DNA of 22,352 nucleotides, from positions 1 through 22,352 of IMG/VR virus record IMGVR_UViG_3300007765_000054. One strand, written 5' to 3'. Made by a program: the position numbers and the translations under genes. Positions 7,219-15,356 of this stretch are shown in pieces. Origin of the DNA: a virus. The notes beneath the pieces were generated by a model. That model was not told the origin of the DNA, did not search any database, and saw only the letters and a program-made list of their open reading frames with translations. Each line of letters opens with the position of its first letter. The first letter of the stretch is position 1.

Positions 7219-10200
7219 ATGGCAGAGCAAACATTTAGATCCCCAGGTTTTTTCGAGCGTGAAATTGACGCTACAGCGAGAACAACCGAAATAGTAGGTG
7301 TACCAGCAGGTGTTGTTGGTACAGCAGAAAAAGGTCCTGCCTTCGTACCAGTAACGGTAGGGAGCATGACTGACTTCATTAACAAGTTTGGTGATATTGA
7401 TACGAACAGATTCGGTCCATACGCAGTCCAGGCTTTCTTGAGCAACAAGACTGCCCTAACATACATGAGAGTGTTGGGCGCTGGCGCTAATGAAACAACT
7501 ACCGATCTTAACAATACCCTCAAGTATGGAACAGTAAAGAACGCAGGGTTTAAGATAGCACCCAAGCTTTCTCAATGGAACATTGACAAACTTGGAGCAG
7601 TTACAGACGGACAATATTCAGATAGTTGTGTCCAATTCCTTGTTGCGAGGCACTACGTATCAGCATCAGCTGACTATTCCTTCCCACAGTTCGTGGATAA
7701 CCCATCATTCAATTCGAGCGGTGGAGACACAGTAAACCTTGTTCGAGCAGTCATGTTCACCGCGTCTGGTAGCCGGATGCAGATTATGGATGTACCGAAT
7801 ACTTCGAATACAGCAGAGGCCTGGTCTAACACGCTTGATTCTCTTGCCAGAGTTCAGAGATCTACGAACAACAAGTATTTTGGGCTGGTCGTTTCTTCCT
7901 CACGAGGCGGAGCTTACACAAACGAAATTAATAGTCTTCCTGGTGTTCGAATCATGACAGCATCGCTTGATCCTTCTGATGAAGCGTATATTACAAATGT
8001 CCTGAATACCGATCCCCTTAAGTTTTATGAGCACCAGCATCTGCTGTATCTTGACTTTGCTGTTGAAGATGAGCTAGCTAGTATCGATCAAAGTTCAAGT
8101 CCGGATGTGTATCCCGTTGGATTACTTTCTGGTTCTACCTCTAATCTGGCGAATGCGCTAGCCGGCGCCGATAGATATGCACTATCTTCATTCGGCCGCT
8201 TTGACACGAGATACGCCACAGCACGAACACCCCAGATATTCTCGCAGCCTTACGGTGGGCAAGAATACGCTCTTATGTACTTTGAGTCTCTTTCCGATGG
8301 AACATATGGAAATGATAAGGTAAAGATCACCATTGGTAACCTGCGGGCTTCCACGAATGACAATTATCCTTATCCTGAGTTTGAAGTCCAGGTACGAAGA
8401 TTTGATGATTCCGACTTACAGCCTCAGGTTTTAGAGACGTATCCCGCGTGTAATCTTGATCCTTCATCCGAGAACTTCGTTGCAAGAAAAATTGGCGATT
8501 ACAAAGCTCGTTATAACTTTGACGCTGATAATGACGCTGAAAAGAGAATTGTCGTAACAGGTCGTTATCCCAATCTTTCAAACTTCGTTAGAGTTGTGAT
8601 CGCTGATAAGGTCTACAAGCGTGATGTTCCAAAGAACGCATGTCCTTTCGGCTTCAATGGTGTACCAGTTATTAAGACAAATGATACCTTGACTGATGGT
8701 CTTTCTCGACTTGAGGTTAATGGCGTCATATATGGTAACACAAAAACAACAGACGCCTCTGCTGCTGACCCCAACCCTGGACGACTTTGGGGTGACGGGG
8801 TTCGCTCCCCATTAACGGGATCGATTGTTCCTCCACTGCCGTATCGCTTTAAGCTTACACGTGGAGCTGTAAAGAACAATTACTCTGGGTTCAGTGGCGA
8901 CCCCAGCTCTACGGAAATTGTTGATAAACGATTGAACTGGGGTGTTAAGTGGTCTAGATGTCCAGAGACTGGAAGCATGACTAATGCTAATCTTGATGTT
9001 AACGCTTCGTCGATCCCTAACCCGTTGATTAAGTCATACGGTAAGTTCCAGGGCATCATGAAGTTGGATACGTTGGTTTCTGGTTCTGGGGCCGATGCGT
9101 TCAATGGTAATAAGTTCACGCTCGCAAGAGTTGCTCTGGCAGAGATTGGCTCTAATGCCGCAACACTTCTCCAATATATAACTGCTTCTGCTACCGATAG
9201 CATCAAGGAAGCTTGCTACTTAAGAGAAGCTGTTCCCGATTCTCAGAATTATTCTATTCTAGATCCTGATAAGTCGAATTACTATCGCGTTTCACTTGCG
9301 ACCCTAATTCAGTCTAGCTCGGTTAAGTTCAACAGGTTTACTTCGTATACTGCGTTCAACGTTCCGTTCTACGGCGGATTTGATGGTGTGAATATTCTTG
9401 ATAAAGACATGTACTATATGACAGATAGGGCCAGCTCCACCGACGCTAGCTCTGGTGGTCTTACTGGAAAGGCTTCTGATGAGTTCAAGGCCTCTACAAT
9501 CGGAATGGCATCTAACCCAGCTGGTGATGGTCGACTTAACAATAGCATCGCTGCATATCGTAAAGCTGCCGAGATTATGACGGACGCTACGACTACTAGA
9601 ATTAATATTCTTGCGATTCCTGGAATCAGAGATTCATTCGTTACAGATTGGGCGGCTGAGAAGACTAGAGACTATTCTATGGCGATGTATGTTATGGATA
9701 TTCCTGCATGGACAGAGAGCGAAACACGCCTCTTCGGTATGGAAGATAGTTCATTGATCGCTAGCGCGTCTTACTCTGTACCTGATGTTAGAGAAACAGC
9801 AGAACAGTTCGAGAGCAGAGTGTTCGACAACAACTACACTGCGACATACTTCCCTGACGTCTTTATTACAGACTCTAATACAAGCTCGAAGGTTCAGGTT
9901 CCCGCTTCCGTCGCGGTTATGCAGGCGCTTGGATATAACGATAAGGTAGCTTATCCATGGTTCGCACCCGCCGGCTTCAATCGAGGCGGTCTAGGGATTG
10001 TAAGTAATACTGAGGTAAGACTTTCAGCGGCTGACAGAGATGATCTTTATGATGCACGAATTAATCCGATTGCTAACTTCTCGGATGGAAGCTTCGTTAT
10101 CTTTGGTCAGAAGACATGTCAAATGGCGAAGTCTGCTCTTGACAGAGTGAATGTTAGAAGAATGCTACTTGAAGTCAAGAGACAAGTTGTGGGCGTTGCA

Positions 10201-10455
10201 GACAGATTATTGTTTGAGCCCAACACAGATGCTACAAGGGCACGTTTTATCAATCAAGTTACTCCGCTACTTGCCACGATCCAATCACAACAAGGGATTG
10301 AATCCTTCCAGGTGGTCATGGATGGTTCAAATAATTCAGTGGAAGATGTTGAGAACAATCGCTTGAATGGTCGCATCGTCGTCGTACCGACAAGAGCAAT
10401 CGAATTTATTGCGATTGATTTTATCATAACAAACAGCGGCGTATCGTTTGACTAA
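7219..10455 (+). CDS. Tail sheath protein 1, T4 gp18-like
   Basis: Contractile sheath subunit. I choose the ATG at 7219 (1078 residues) over an in-frame GTG at 7189 because AGGAG lies at 7205-7209 and the resulting N-terminus, MAEQTFRSPGFFEREID, aligns with that of the next gene. The N-terminal domain has VPAGVVGTAEKGPAFVPVTV and a FINKFGDID motif typical of sheaths. The C-terminal core (from about 912) has YPWFAPAGF, then INPIANF, VIFGQKT, ALDRVNVRRMLLEVKRQV and RAIEFIAIDFIITNSGV, the signature of the phage tail sheath family. Large domains between about 100 and 850 make it roughly 1.6 times T4 gp18 (659). It is a clear paralogue of the following gene. Confidence 0.93.
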   Translation: MAEQTFRSPGFFEREIDATARTTEIVGVPAGVVGTAEKGPAFVPVTVGSMTDFINKFGDIDTNRFGPYAVQAFLSNKTALTYMRVLGAGANETTTDLNNTLKYGTVKNAGFKIAPKLSQWNIDKLGAVTDGQYSDSCVQFLVARHYVSASADYSFPQFVDNPSFNSSGGDTVNLVRAVMFTASGSRMQIMDVPNTSNTAEAWSNTLDSLARVQRSTNNKYFGLVVSSSRGGAYTNEINSLPGVRIMTASLDPSDEAYITNVLNTDPLKFYEHQHLLYLDFAVEDELASIDQSSSPDVYPVGLLSGSTSNLANALAGADRYALSSFGRFDTRYATARTPQIFSQPYGGQEYALMYFESLSDGTYGNDKVKITIGNLRASTNDNYPYPEFEVQVRRFDDSDLQPQVLETYPACNLDPSSENFVARKIGDYKARYNFDADNDAEKRIVVTGRYPNLSNFVRVVIADKVYKRDVPKNACPFGFNGVPVIKTNDTLTDGLSRLEVNGVIYGNTKTTDASAADPNPGRLWGDGVRSPLTGSIVPPLPYRFKLTRGAVKNNYSGFSGDPSSTEIVDKRLNWGVKWSRCPETGSMTNANLDVNASSIPNPLIKSYGKFQGIMKLDTLVSGSGADAFNGNKFTLARVALAEIGSNAATLLQYITASATDSIKEACYLREAVPDSQNYSILDPDKSNYYRVSLATLIQSSSVKFNRFTSYTAFNVPFYGGFDGVNILDKDMYYMTDRASSTDASSGGLTGKASDEFKASTIGMASNPAGDGRLNNSIAAYRKAAEIMTDATTTRINILAIPGIRDSFVTDWAAEKTRDYSMAMYVMDIPAWTESETRLFGMEDSSLIASASYSVPDVRETAEQFESRVFDNNYTATYFPDVFITDSNTSSKVQVPASVAVMQALGYNDKVAYPWFAPAGFNRGGLGIVSNTEVRLSAADRDDLYDARINPIANFSDGSFVIFGQKTCQMAKSALDRVNVRRMLLEVKRQVVGVADRLLFEPNTDATRARFINQVTPLLATIQSQQGIESFQVVMDGSNNSVEDVENNRLNGRIVVVPTRAIEFIAIDFIITNSGVSFD

Positions 10456-10464
10456 TATAGTTAG
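10451..10464 (+). promoter_or_regulatory. ATAGTTAG motif upstream of sheath 2
   Basis: ACTAATATAGTTAG overlaps the sheath 1 stop codon and ends 26 bases before the sheath 2 ATG. Confidence 0.4.
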
Positions 10465-10490
10465 GAAAAGAATACAGGAGATTATTTCAA

Positions 10491-13400
10491 ATGGCTGAAC
10501 TTACATTTAAGAGCCCGGGCGTTTCTACCAGAGAAATAGACCTTTCCGGTCCAACATCAGTGGGACCCTCGGGAACACCTGCCGGAGTCATTGGCATGGC
10601 TGATCAGGGACGTGCTTTCGTTCCGATTACAATGGCAACTTTTGCCGATTTTATTGCTGAATTCGGCAATACAGACGGTACAAAATTTGGGCCGATGGCT
10701 ATGAGGCAATGGCTGACATATGCTCAGGCTGGAACCTACTTGCGTACGCTTGGTATCGGTGACGGTAAGAAGCGTAATACAAACGGTTCTGTTACTAATG
10801 CCGGCTTCACCGTCGGTCAGCAGCTGCCAAAGGCGAATGGAATCCTTGGACAAAATGCTTTTGCTGGAACAGCACCAGCGGCGACGCAGAACGGCGGCTT
10901 GGGAAGAACTTCGTTCCTCGCGGTTTGTATGGCAGAACAGAACAGTTCGGGCCTCTTCACAAACGCTGGTCTTAAGGCATCACAACCCGTCCTTCGAGGG
11001 GTCCTTATGGCTCCTTCTGGAGTACTACCAGCGTTAAGCGCTTCAAGAGCGACAACAACTGGTTTTCATGGCGGCGGAAATTTCAGTGGTAATAACACTC
11101 CGCTTGGATCTCCTACGGCTCTTAATTACGCTTGCAGAGAATCATTCGGTTCCGCGGCAGGAGACGATGCGGGTTCAACTCTGGGTGCTGTTGATATCGC
11201 TGGTGGAAAGCAGGAGTTTGTGCTTCTATTAAATGGTCATACTCACACTGATTCATATCCTACAGTAATAACTGCGTCTTTTGATCCTCTTGCCCCCAAC
11301 TATTTTGCGAACGTATTAAATACTGATCCGACGTTATCCCAGAAAGCTGGTCACCTTCTATACGCTCACTACGACATCTTCCCCAACATGGCAGTCCCGA
11401 CAGGTTCGGCGCTAATGTCCTACAATTACAACCCCACCGTTAATGGAACTATTGCTGGGAAGAGTATAAAGTATGAAGATATCGCATTCCTCGTAACTTC
11501 GTCAGCAGGACGTGGAGCTGGGTCTGCAACGATCCCTGACTTTGAAGGGTTTAGTGATCGTTTCCGGACTGCTAAGACTCCGAAGGTTATATCTCAAGCG
11601 TTCGGTGGTAAGCCGAAGGACCTATTTTCTGTGCACTGCCTTGATGATGGTGCGATAGGAAATAAGAGAATTAAGATCTCTATTGAGAATATCGTCAAGT
11701 CTACCAACATTAACAACAAATTTGGAACGTTCGATCTACTTGTACGTGACTATAACGACACAGACGACCTTCCACAAGTTATTGAGAAGTTCCCCAAGCT
11801 TTCTCTTAATCCTCTAGATGAGAGGTATGTCGCTAGAGTGATCGGTGATTATTATCTTTTCTACGATTTCGACAAGCGTGCCGGTTCACAGAAGCTCGTT
11901 GTTGAGGGATCATACCCCAATAAGTCTAACTACATCCGAATCGATCCAGTTGATGCTCTTGATAAGGGACAGATTCCAGCGACTGCTCTCCCATGCGGTT
12001 TCCGTGGAATTCAACACTTGGTCACATCGGCTTCTGCAATCTTCAAGGTAGACTCTGCGGACTTCGCGGTAGGAATTGGATCATATCCTTCGCTTGGTAT
12101 TGTGCAGCCCCCTGTTCCATTCCGTGCTAGCGTTTCTAAGGGTGAAGCACCTAAGAAGAAACTGGCTGGTAATCTTTACTGGGGAGTTCAGTTTGAAAAG
12201 AAGATGCGCGTCGCAACTCCGAATGAGAGTACAGTGAACGATGCTCAGATGGATTCATTCTCGAAGTACTTCCCCAACTATCACCAGACTTATCGTCCTG
12301 CGATGGTCGGAGACAATGCTGGAACAGCTGATAGCGGTGGCACCATTCTTGACTCTGATAGATTCAACAACAATAAGTTTACCTTAGAGAATATCCAGGT
12401 TATTACCACCACGTCTGACCAAGCTGATGCGAATCAGTGGGCAGCTGCTACCTACAAGAGAACGGGTGTGGCCGCCAGCACGATGAATGATATTGACGGA
12501 AGCTCTTCGTCTTCTACAAGGTTGCTTTCTGTATCGAAGGACTTCGGTCTATCCTCAGCAAGAAGATTCTTGAAATATACGTTTATCGCTCAGGGCGGTT
12601 TCGATGGGTTGAATATCCTCGATAAAGAAAAGGCAACAATGTCTTCAACTGCCTGCAAGAGAGAGATGGACGATTCCAACCAGGGCGAGACAAATGGACC
12701 TACAGTTGCAGCGTATCGTAAGGCTCTAGACATCCTTGAAGAGCGCTCAGACGTGAATATCCAGCTTCTTGCTATTCCAGGTATCCGTCATTCGTCTGTT
12801 ACTGATTACGCGATTACGACTGTTGAGGATCGCTTTGATGCGATGTATCTAATGGATATTGAAGCGCAGAATAATCTAGGTAATATTGTGACTGGTTCTT
12901 CCGACCTGATTAGCGTGACAAATACTGTGACTGCATTCACGAGTAGAAACTTGGATTCTTCATTCGCAGCAGCGTACTTTCCTGATGTACTGATGACAGA
13001 GGTTGCAACCGGACAGACTGTTGTTGCACCCCCAAGTGTTGCGGTTCTCGGGGCATTTGGTCTCAATGATCAGGTTGCGTATCCTTGGTTTGCCCCCGCT
13101 GGCTTCACCCGAGGAGCACTAAAGAATGTTACCGAAAGTCAAGTAAAGCTTAATAGGACTAACCTCGACGCTCTTTATGATGCTGATATCAATCCTATCA
13201 CAGCGTTCCCACAATCTAAGGAAGTTATGGTATTCGGCCAGAAAACATTACTCGCCGCGCAGAGCGCGTTGGACCGAGTTAATGTTCGAAGACTACTCAT
13301 CGACATTCGTCGTCAGGTAAGAGCGATTGGAAACACATTCCTCTTCGAGCCGAATAGAGAAGCTACCCTAGCAAGATTCTCAGCTGCTGTTAATCCAATA

Positions 13401-13583
13401 TTAGGTAGAATTCAGCAGCAGCAGGGCCTTGAAAGATTCAAGGTGCAGATTGATGCAACCACAACCACCCAGGCTGACGTGGAAAATAACACGGTACGAG
13501 GTAAGATCTTCTTACAGCCTGTTCGTTCAGTCGAGTTTATATCACTAGATTTTGTGGTAACTAACGCCGGTATGGACATTTAA
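10491..13583 (+). CDS. Tail sheath protein 2, T4 gp18-like paralogue
   Basis: Second sheath protein, 1030 residues, AGGAG at 10476-10480 and 10 bases to the ATG. It matches sheath 1 at the N-terminus (MAELTFKSPGVSTREID, TPAGVIGMADQGRAFVPIT, FGPMAMRQWL), around residue 274 (NVLNTDP in both), in an internal domain (TAKTPKVISQAFGG; LPQVIEKFP; VARVIGDY; EGSYPNKSNYIRI) and across the C-terminal core (YPWFAPAGF at 864; ALDRVNVRRLLIDIRRQV; SVEFISLDFVVTNAGMDI). Regions at about 100-250 and 570-700 diverge, so the copies are old and probably specialised. Both frames are intact and both have good translation signals. Whether they mix in one sheath or form separate parts cannot be read from sequence. 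Confidence 0.93.
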   Translation: MAELTFKSPGVSTREIDLSGPTSVGPSGTPAGVIGMADQGRAFVPITMATFADFIAEFGNTDGTKFGPMAMRQWLTYAQAGTYLRTLGIGDGKKRNTNGSVTNAGFTVGQQLPKANGILGQNAFAGTAPAATQNGGLGRTSFLAVCMAEQNSSGLFTNAGLKASQPVLRGVLMAPSGVLPALSASRATTTGFHGGGNFSGNNTPLGSPTALNYACRESFGSAAGDDAGSTLGAVDIAGGKQEFVLLLNGHTHTDSYPTVITASFDPLAPNYFANVLNTDPTLSQKAGHLLYAHYDIFPNMAVPTGSALMSYNYNPTVNGTIAGKSIKYEDIAFLVTSSAGRGAGSATIPDFEGFSDRFRTAKTPKVISQAFGGKPKDLFSVHCLDDGAIGNKRIKISIENIVKSTNINNKFGTFDLLVRDYNDTDDLPQVIEKFPKLSLNPLDERYVARVIGDYYLFYDFDKRAGSQKLVVEGSYPNKSNYIRIDPVDALDKGQIPATALPCGFRGIQHLVTSASAIFKVDSADFAVGIGSYPSLGIVQPPVPFRASVSKGEAPKKKLAGNLYWGVQFEKKMRVATPNESTVNDAQMDSFSKYFPNYHQTYRPAMVGDNAGTADSGGTILDSDRFNNNKFTLENIQVITTTSDQADANQWAAATYKRTGVAASTMNDIDGSSSSSTRLLSVSKDFGLSSARRFLKYTFIAQGGFDGLNILDKEKATMSSTACKREMDDSNQGETNGPTVAAYRKALDILEERSDVNIQLLAIPGIRHSSVTDYAITTVEDRFDAMYLMDIEAQNNLGNIVTGSSDLISVTNTVTAFTSRNLDSSFAAAYFPDVLMTEVATGQTVVAPPSVAVLGAFGLNDQVAYPWFAPAGFTRGALKNVTESQVKLNRTNLDALYDADINPITAFPQSKEVMVFGQKTLLAAQSALDRVNVRRLLIDIRRQVRAIGNTFLFEPNREATLARFSAAVNPILGRIQQQQGLERFKVQIDATTTTQADVENNTVRGKIFLQPVRSVEFISLDFVVTNAGMDI

Positions 13584-13590
13584 TCCAAGA

Positions 13591-13603
13591 ACTATATAGT
13601 TAG
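13591..13603 (+). promoter_or_regulatory. ATAGTTAG motif upstream of the tail tube gene
   Basis: ACTATATAGTTAG ends 23 bases before the tube ATG, within a 43-base gap. Confidence 0.4.
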
Positions 13604-13626
13604 ATAAGAACAAGGAGTAAGATAAA

Positions 13627-14115
13627 ATGCCAGAAACACTATCAGTTACCGATATGTTGCCGAACAAGTTTGAGCCCAAAAGAAAATTCAGATGGGTGTT
13701 CGCAATCGAAGGTATTGACGCATTTTTGATCAAGACGGCCGCTCGTCCCACAATGAACACCGCTGAGGTTGAAATTCCCTTTATTAACTCTACCCGCTTT
13801 ATTGCAGGTAAGACGAAGTTCGACGCTCTGTCAGTAACACTACACGATCCTATTGCTCCTTCGGGCGCACAGCAGGTCATGGAATGGGTTCGTACCCACT
13901 ATGAGTCTGTATCAGGTCGCGGTGGTTATGCTGACTTTTACAAGCGCGACTGCCAGTTAAAGCTTCTCGATCCCGTAGGGACCGTGGTAGAACTCTGGGA
14001 TATGAAGGGTTGTTTCCTCACATCAGCCGGTTTCGGTGATTTGGATTACGGCTCGGAAGACCCTGCTGAAATTGCATTGTCAATCCGTTTTGATAATTGC
14101 GTGCTTCAATACTGA
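13627..14115 (+). CDS. Tail tube protein, T4 gp19-like
   Basis: Inner tube subunit that stacks in hexameric rings inside the sheath. The length, 162 residues, is almost the same as T4 gp19 (163). It has the usual order: a short N-terminus, FEPKRKFRWVFAIEGIDAFL, a beta strand ending in a LSVTLHDPIAPSGAQQVMEW segment, then a C-terminal WDMKGCFLTSAGFGDLDYGS segment and a final SIRFDNCVLQY strand. The strong AAGGAG lies about 10 bases before the ATG, and an intrinsic terminator follows 21 bases after the stop. Placement after the sheath genes is the normal myovirus order. Confidence 0.92.
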   Translation: MPETLSVTDMLPNKFEPKRKFRWVFAIEGIDAFLIKTAARPTMNTAEVEIPFINSTRFIAGKTKFDALSVTLHDPIAPSGAQQVMEWVRTHYESVSGRGGYADFYKRDCQLKLLDPVGTVVELWDMKGCFLTSAGFGDLDYGSEDPAEIALSIRFDNCVLQY

Positions 14116-14136
14116 TCATTACATTTACTTCCTATT

Positions 14137-14167
14137 AAAGAGCGCGGTTTACCGCGCTCTTTTTTTA
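14137..14167 (+). terminator. Intrinsic terminator after the tail tube gene
   Basis: Near-perfect hairpin: AAAGAGCGCGG (14137-14147) and CCGCGCTCTTT (14152-14162) around a four-base TTTA loop, followed by further T residues. The symmetry with an A run upstream and a T run downstream could allow it to act in both directions. Confidence 0.94.
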
Positions 14168-14240
14168 TGTGGTTTGTTTTACACCCCACCTCCCCGGTTT
14201 AAGATAATCATAATGTTGGAAACTAATATGAGGTGTACGT

Positions 14241-15092
14241 ATGTCAACTGAAAAAGGTGGTCCCACCGAACGAAGTGAAATATTTGGTTCGATGAAAGAG
14301 CACATGCCAGCCAGAAATGTTATGAAAGATGATTTTGGCTTTGAAATTCCTGTAGAGACGGTACCGCTACCGTCGGGTGGAAAGTGTTATGATGCTGATC
14401 ACCCCCTCTCCGGAAAAAATACTGTTGAGATTCGAGCGATGACGGCTCGAGAAGAAGATATTCTTACTTCAAAAGCCCTAATCAAGAAAGGGACAGTAAT
14501 AAGTCATCTCATCAAGTCGTGTATGATTGATAAGAGAGTCGATCCAGACTCAATGCTCGCTGGGGATAGAAATGCCCTGATGGTTGCTCTACGTGTGACA
14601 GGCTACGGCGCTGATTATAACGTAGAGGTTGATTGTCCAGCATGCAGTGAGCGCTCAAAGCAATCTTTTAATCTGGGTGAACTTCCGATTAAGCGGTTGG
14701 AAATTGATCCAATTACAAATGGAACGAATATTTTTGAGGTTAAGCTTCCTGTGACTAAAGCGAAGTGCCGTTTTAAGCTTCTTACTGGTACTGATGAACA
14801 AGATATTATGACGGCGTCAGAGCGCCGTAAGAAGCAGGGACAACGTTCAGAGAATCTTGTAACACAAAGATTGAGATACTCCATTGTCGCTGTAAATGGC
14901 GTGACAGATCGCACGAAGCTCGATATGTTCGCCTCTAGTCTGCCCGCAAGAGATTCGTTGTTTTTGCGCAAGCATATTGATAAAAACGAGCCGGGTATAG
15001 ATATGAAGGCCTGGATGGATTGTCCAGCATGTCTAGAGCACTCGGAGGTTAGACTGCCCCTGGGGGCGGCGTTTTTTTGGCCTGACTCATAG
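14241..15092 (+). CDS. Baseplate hub / tail assembly protein, T4 gp26-like (zinc-motif family)
   Basis: A 283-residue protein of the T4 gp26-like baseplate family. Family signs: VPLPSGGKCYDADHPLSGKN, then EIRAMTAREEDILTS, GTVISHLIKSC and DRNALMVALRVTGYGADYNV. Two CPAC pairs (C132/C135 and C261/C264) probably bind one metal ion, most likely zinc, and hold the central domain together. GAGGTG at 14230-14235 precedes the ATG. The end of the gene reads AAFFWPDS and contains seven T residues; a +1 or -2 slip there would join it to the next reading frame. The position between tail tube and tape measure is where tail assembly chaperones with a frameshift normally lie, so that role is a good alternative or additional function. 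Confidence 0.8.
   Translation: MSTEKGGPTERSEIFGSMKEHMPARNVMKDDFGFEIPVETVPLPSGGKCYDADHPLSGKNTVEIRAMTAREEDILTSKALIKKGTVISHLIKSCMIDKRVDPDSMLAGDRNALMVALRVTGYGADYNVEVDCPACSERSKQSFNLGELPIKRLEIDPITNGTNIFEVKLPVTKAKCRFKLLTGTDEQDIMTASERRKKQGQRSENLVTQRLRYSIVAVNGVTDRTKLDMFASSLPARDSLFLRKHIDKNEPGIDMKAWMDCPACLEHSEVRLPLGAAFFWPDS
15072..15078 (+). other. Probable ribosomal frameshift site (seven T)
   Basis: The gp26-like frame reads GCG TTT TTT TGG and stops at 15090-15092. Moving +1 (or -2) on the T run enters the frame of the next small gene, which is open from 15037 to 15336. The joined protein would continue GLTHSTKEFYLEQIFLL into MYYMGFSY. That linking segment looks like real protein but has no ATG, GTG or TTG start. 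The total would be about 364 residues (+1) or 365 (-2). Confidence 0.6.
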
Positions 15093-15129
15093 TACAAAAG
15101 AGTTCTATTTAGAGCAGATATTTCTGCTG

Positions 15130-15336
15130 ATGTACTATATGGGCTTCTCGTATATAGAAGCCTACAACGTCCCCGTGTGGATTCGACATTGGTTCATTCG
15201 GCGACTCAACGATGAGATAAAGAAATCTAACAAGAACCAATCAACCCACGCGGCACACCAAAATTCCCCTGACGCAAGAGCGATGATGGGAAGATATAGG
15301 TCACAAGTTCCAGCAAAATTACGTAGATTCACATAG
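15130..15336 (+). CDS. Tail assembly chaperone-like extension (probably expressed as a frameshift fusion)
   Basis: From the first ATG this is 68 residues, MYYMGFSYIEAYNVPVWIRH onward, ending in DARAMMGRYRSQVPAKLRRFT. I recognise this kind of short protein after gp26-like genes in T4-related phages: an EQIFLL-YYMGFSY-EAYNVPVWIR-WFI helix pair and a basic C-terminus. The coding signal seems to start earlier than the ATG, since STKEFYLEQIFLL lies in the same open frame at 15091-15129. No Shine-Dalgarno stands before the ATG (only a weak AGAG at 15111-15114). I therefore think most of it is made as an extension of the gp26-like protein through the T run at 15072-15078. Independent initiation at 15130 remains possible. 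By analogy with the lambda G/GT pair it would assist assembly around the tape measure. Confidence 0.65.
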   Translation: MYYMGFSYIEAYNVPVWIRHWFIRRLNDEIKKSNKNQSTHAAHQNSPDARAMMGRYRSQVPAKLRRFT

Positions 15337-15340
15337 TTAT
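15333..15340 (+). promoter_or_regulatory. ATAGTTAT motif upstream of the 82-residue gene
   Basis: ATAGTTAT overlaps the stop codon of the preceding frame (TAG at 15334-15336) and ends 16 bases before the chosen ATG. It lacks the AC five bases upstream seen at the other sites. Confidence 0.3.
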
Positions 15341-15356
15341 CTTAGAGGTGTTGGAA

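Noticed and set aside
14178-14208. TTTACA and GATAAT before the gp26-like gene as a promoter
   Set aside because: Spacing of 19 bases and a weak -10 make it no better than chance in this AT-rich gap, although some start signal after the terminator at 14137-14167 is likely.
14036-14251. A + strand frame of 71 codons over the end of the tube gene
   Set aside because: It runs through the strong terminator and overlaps both real genes; it has no ribosome-binding site and an implausible composition.
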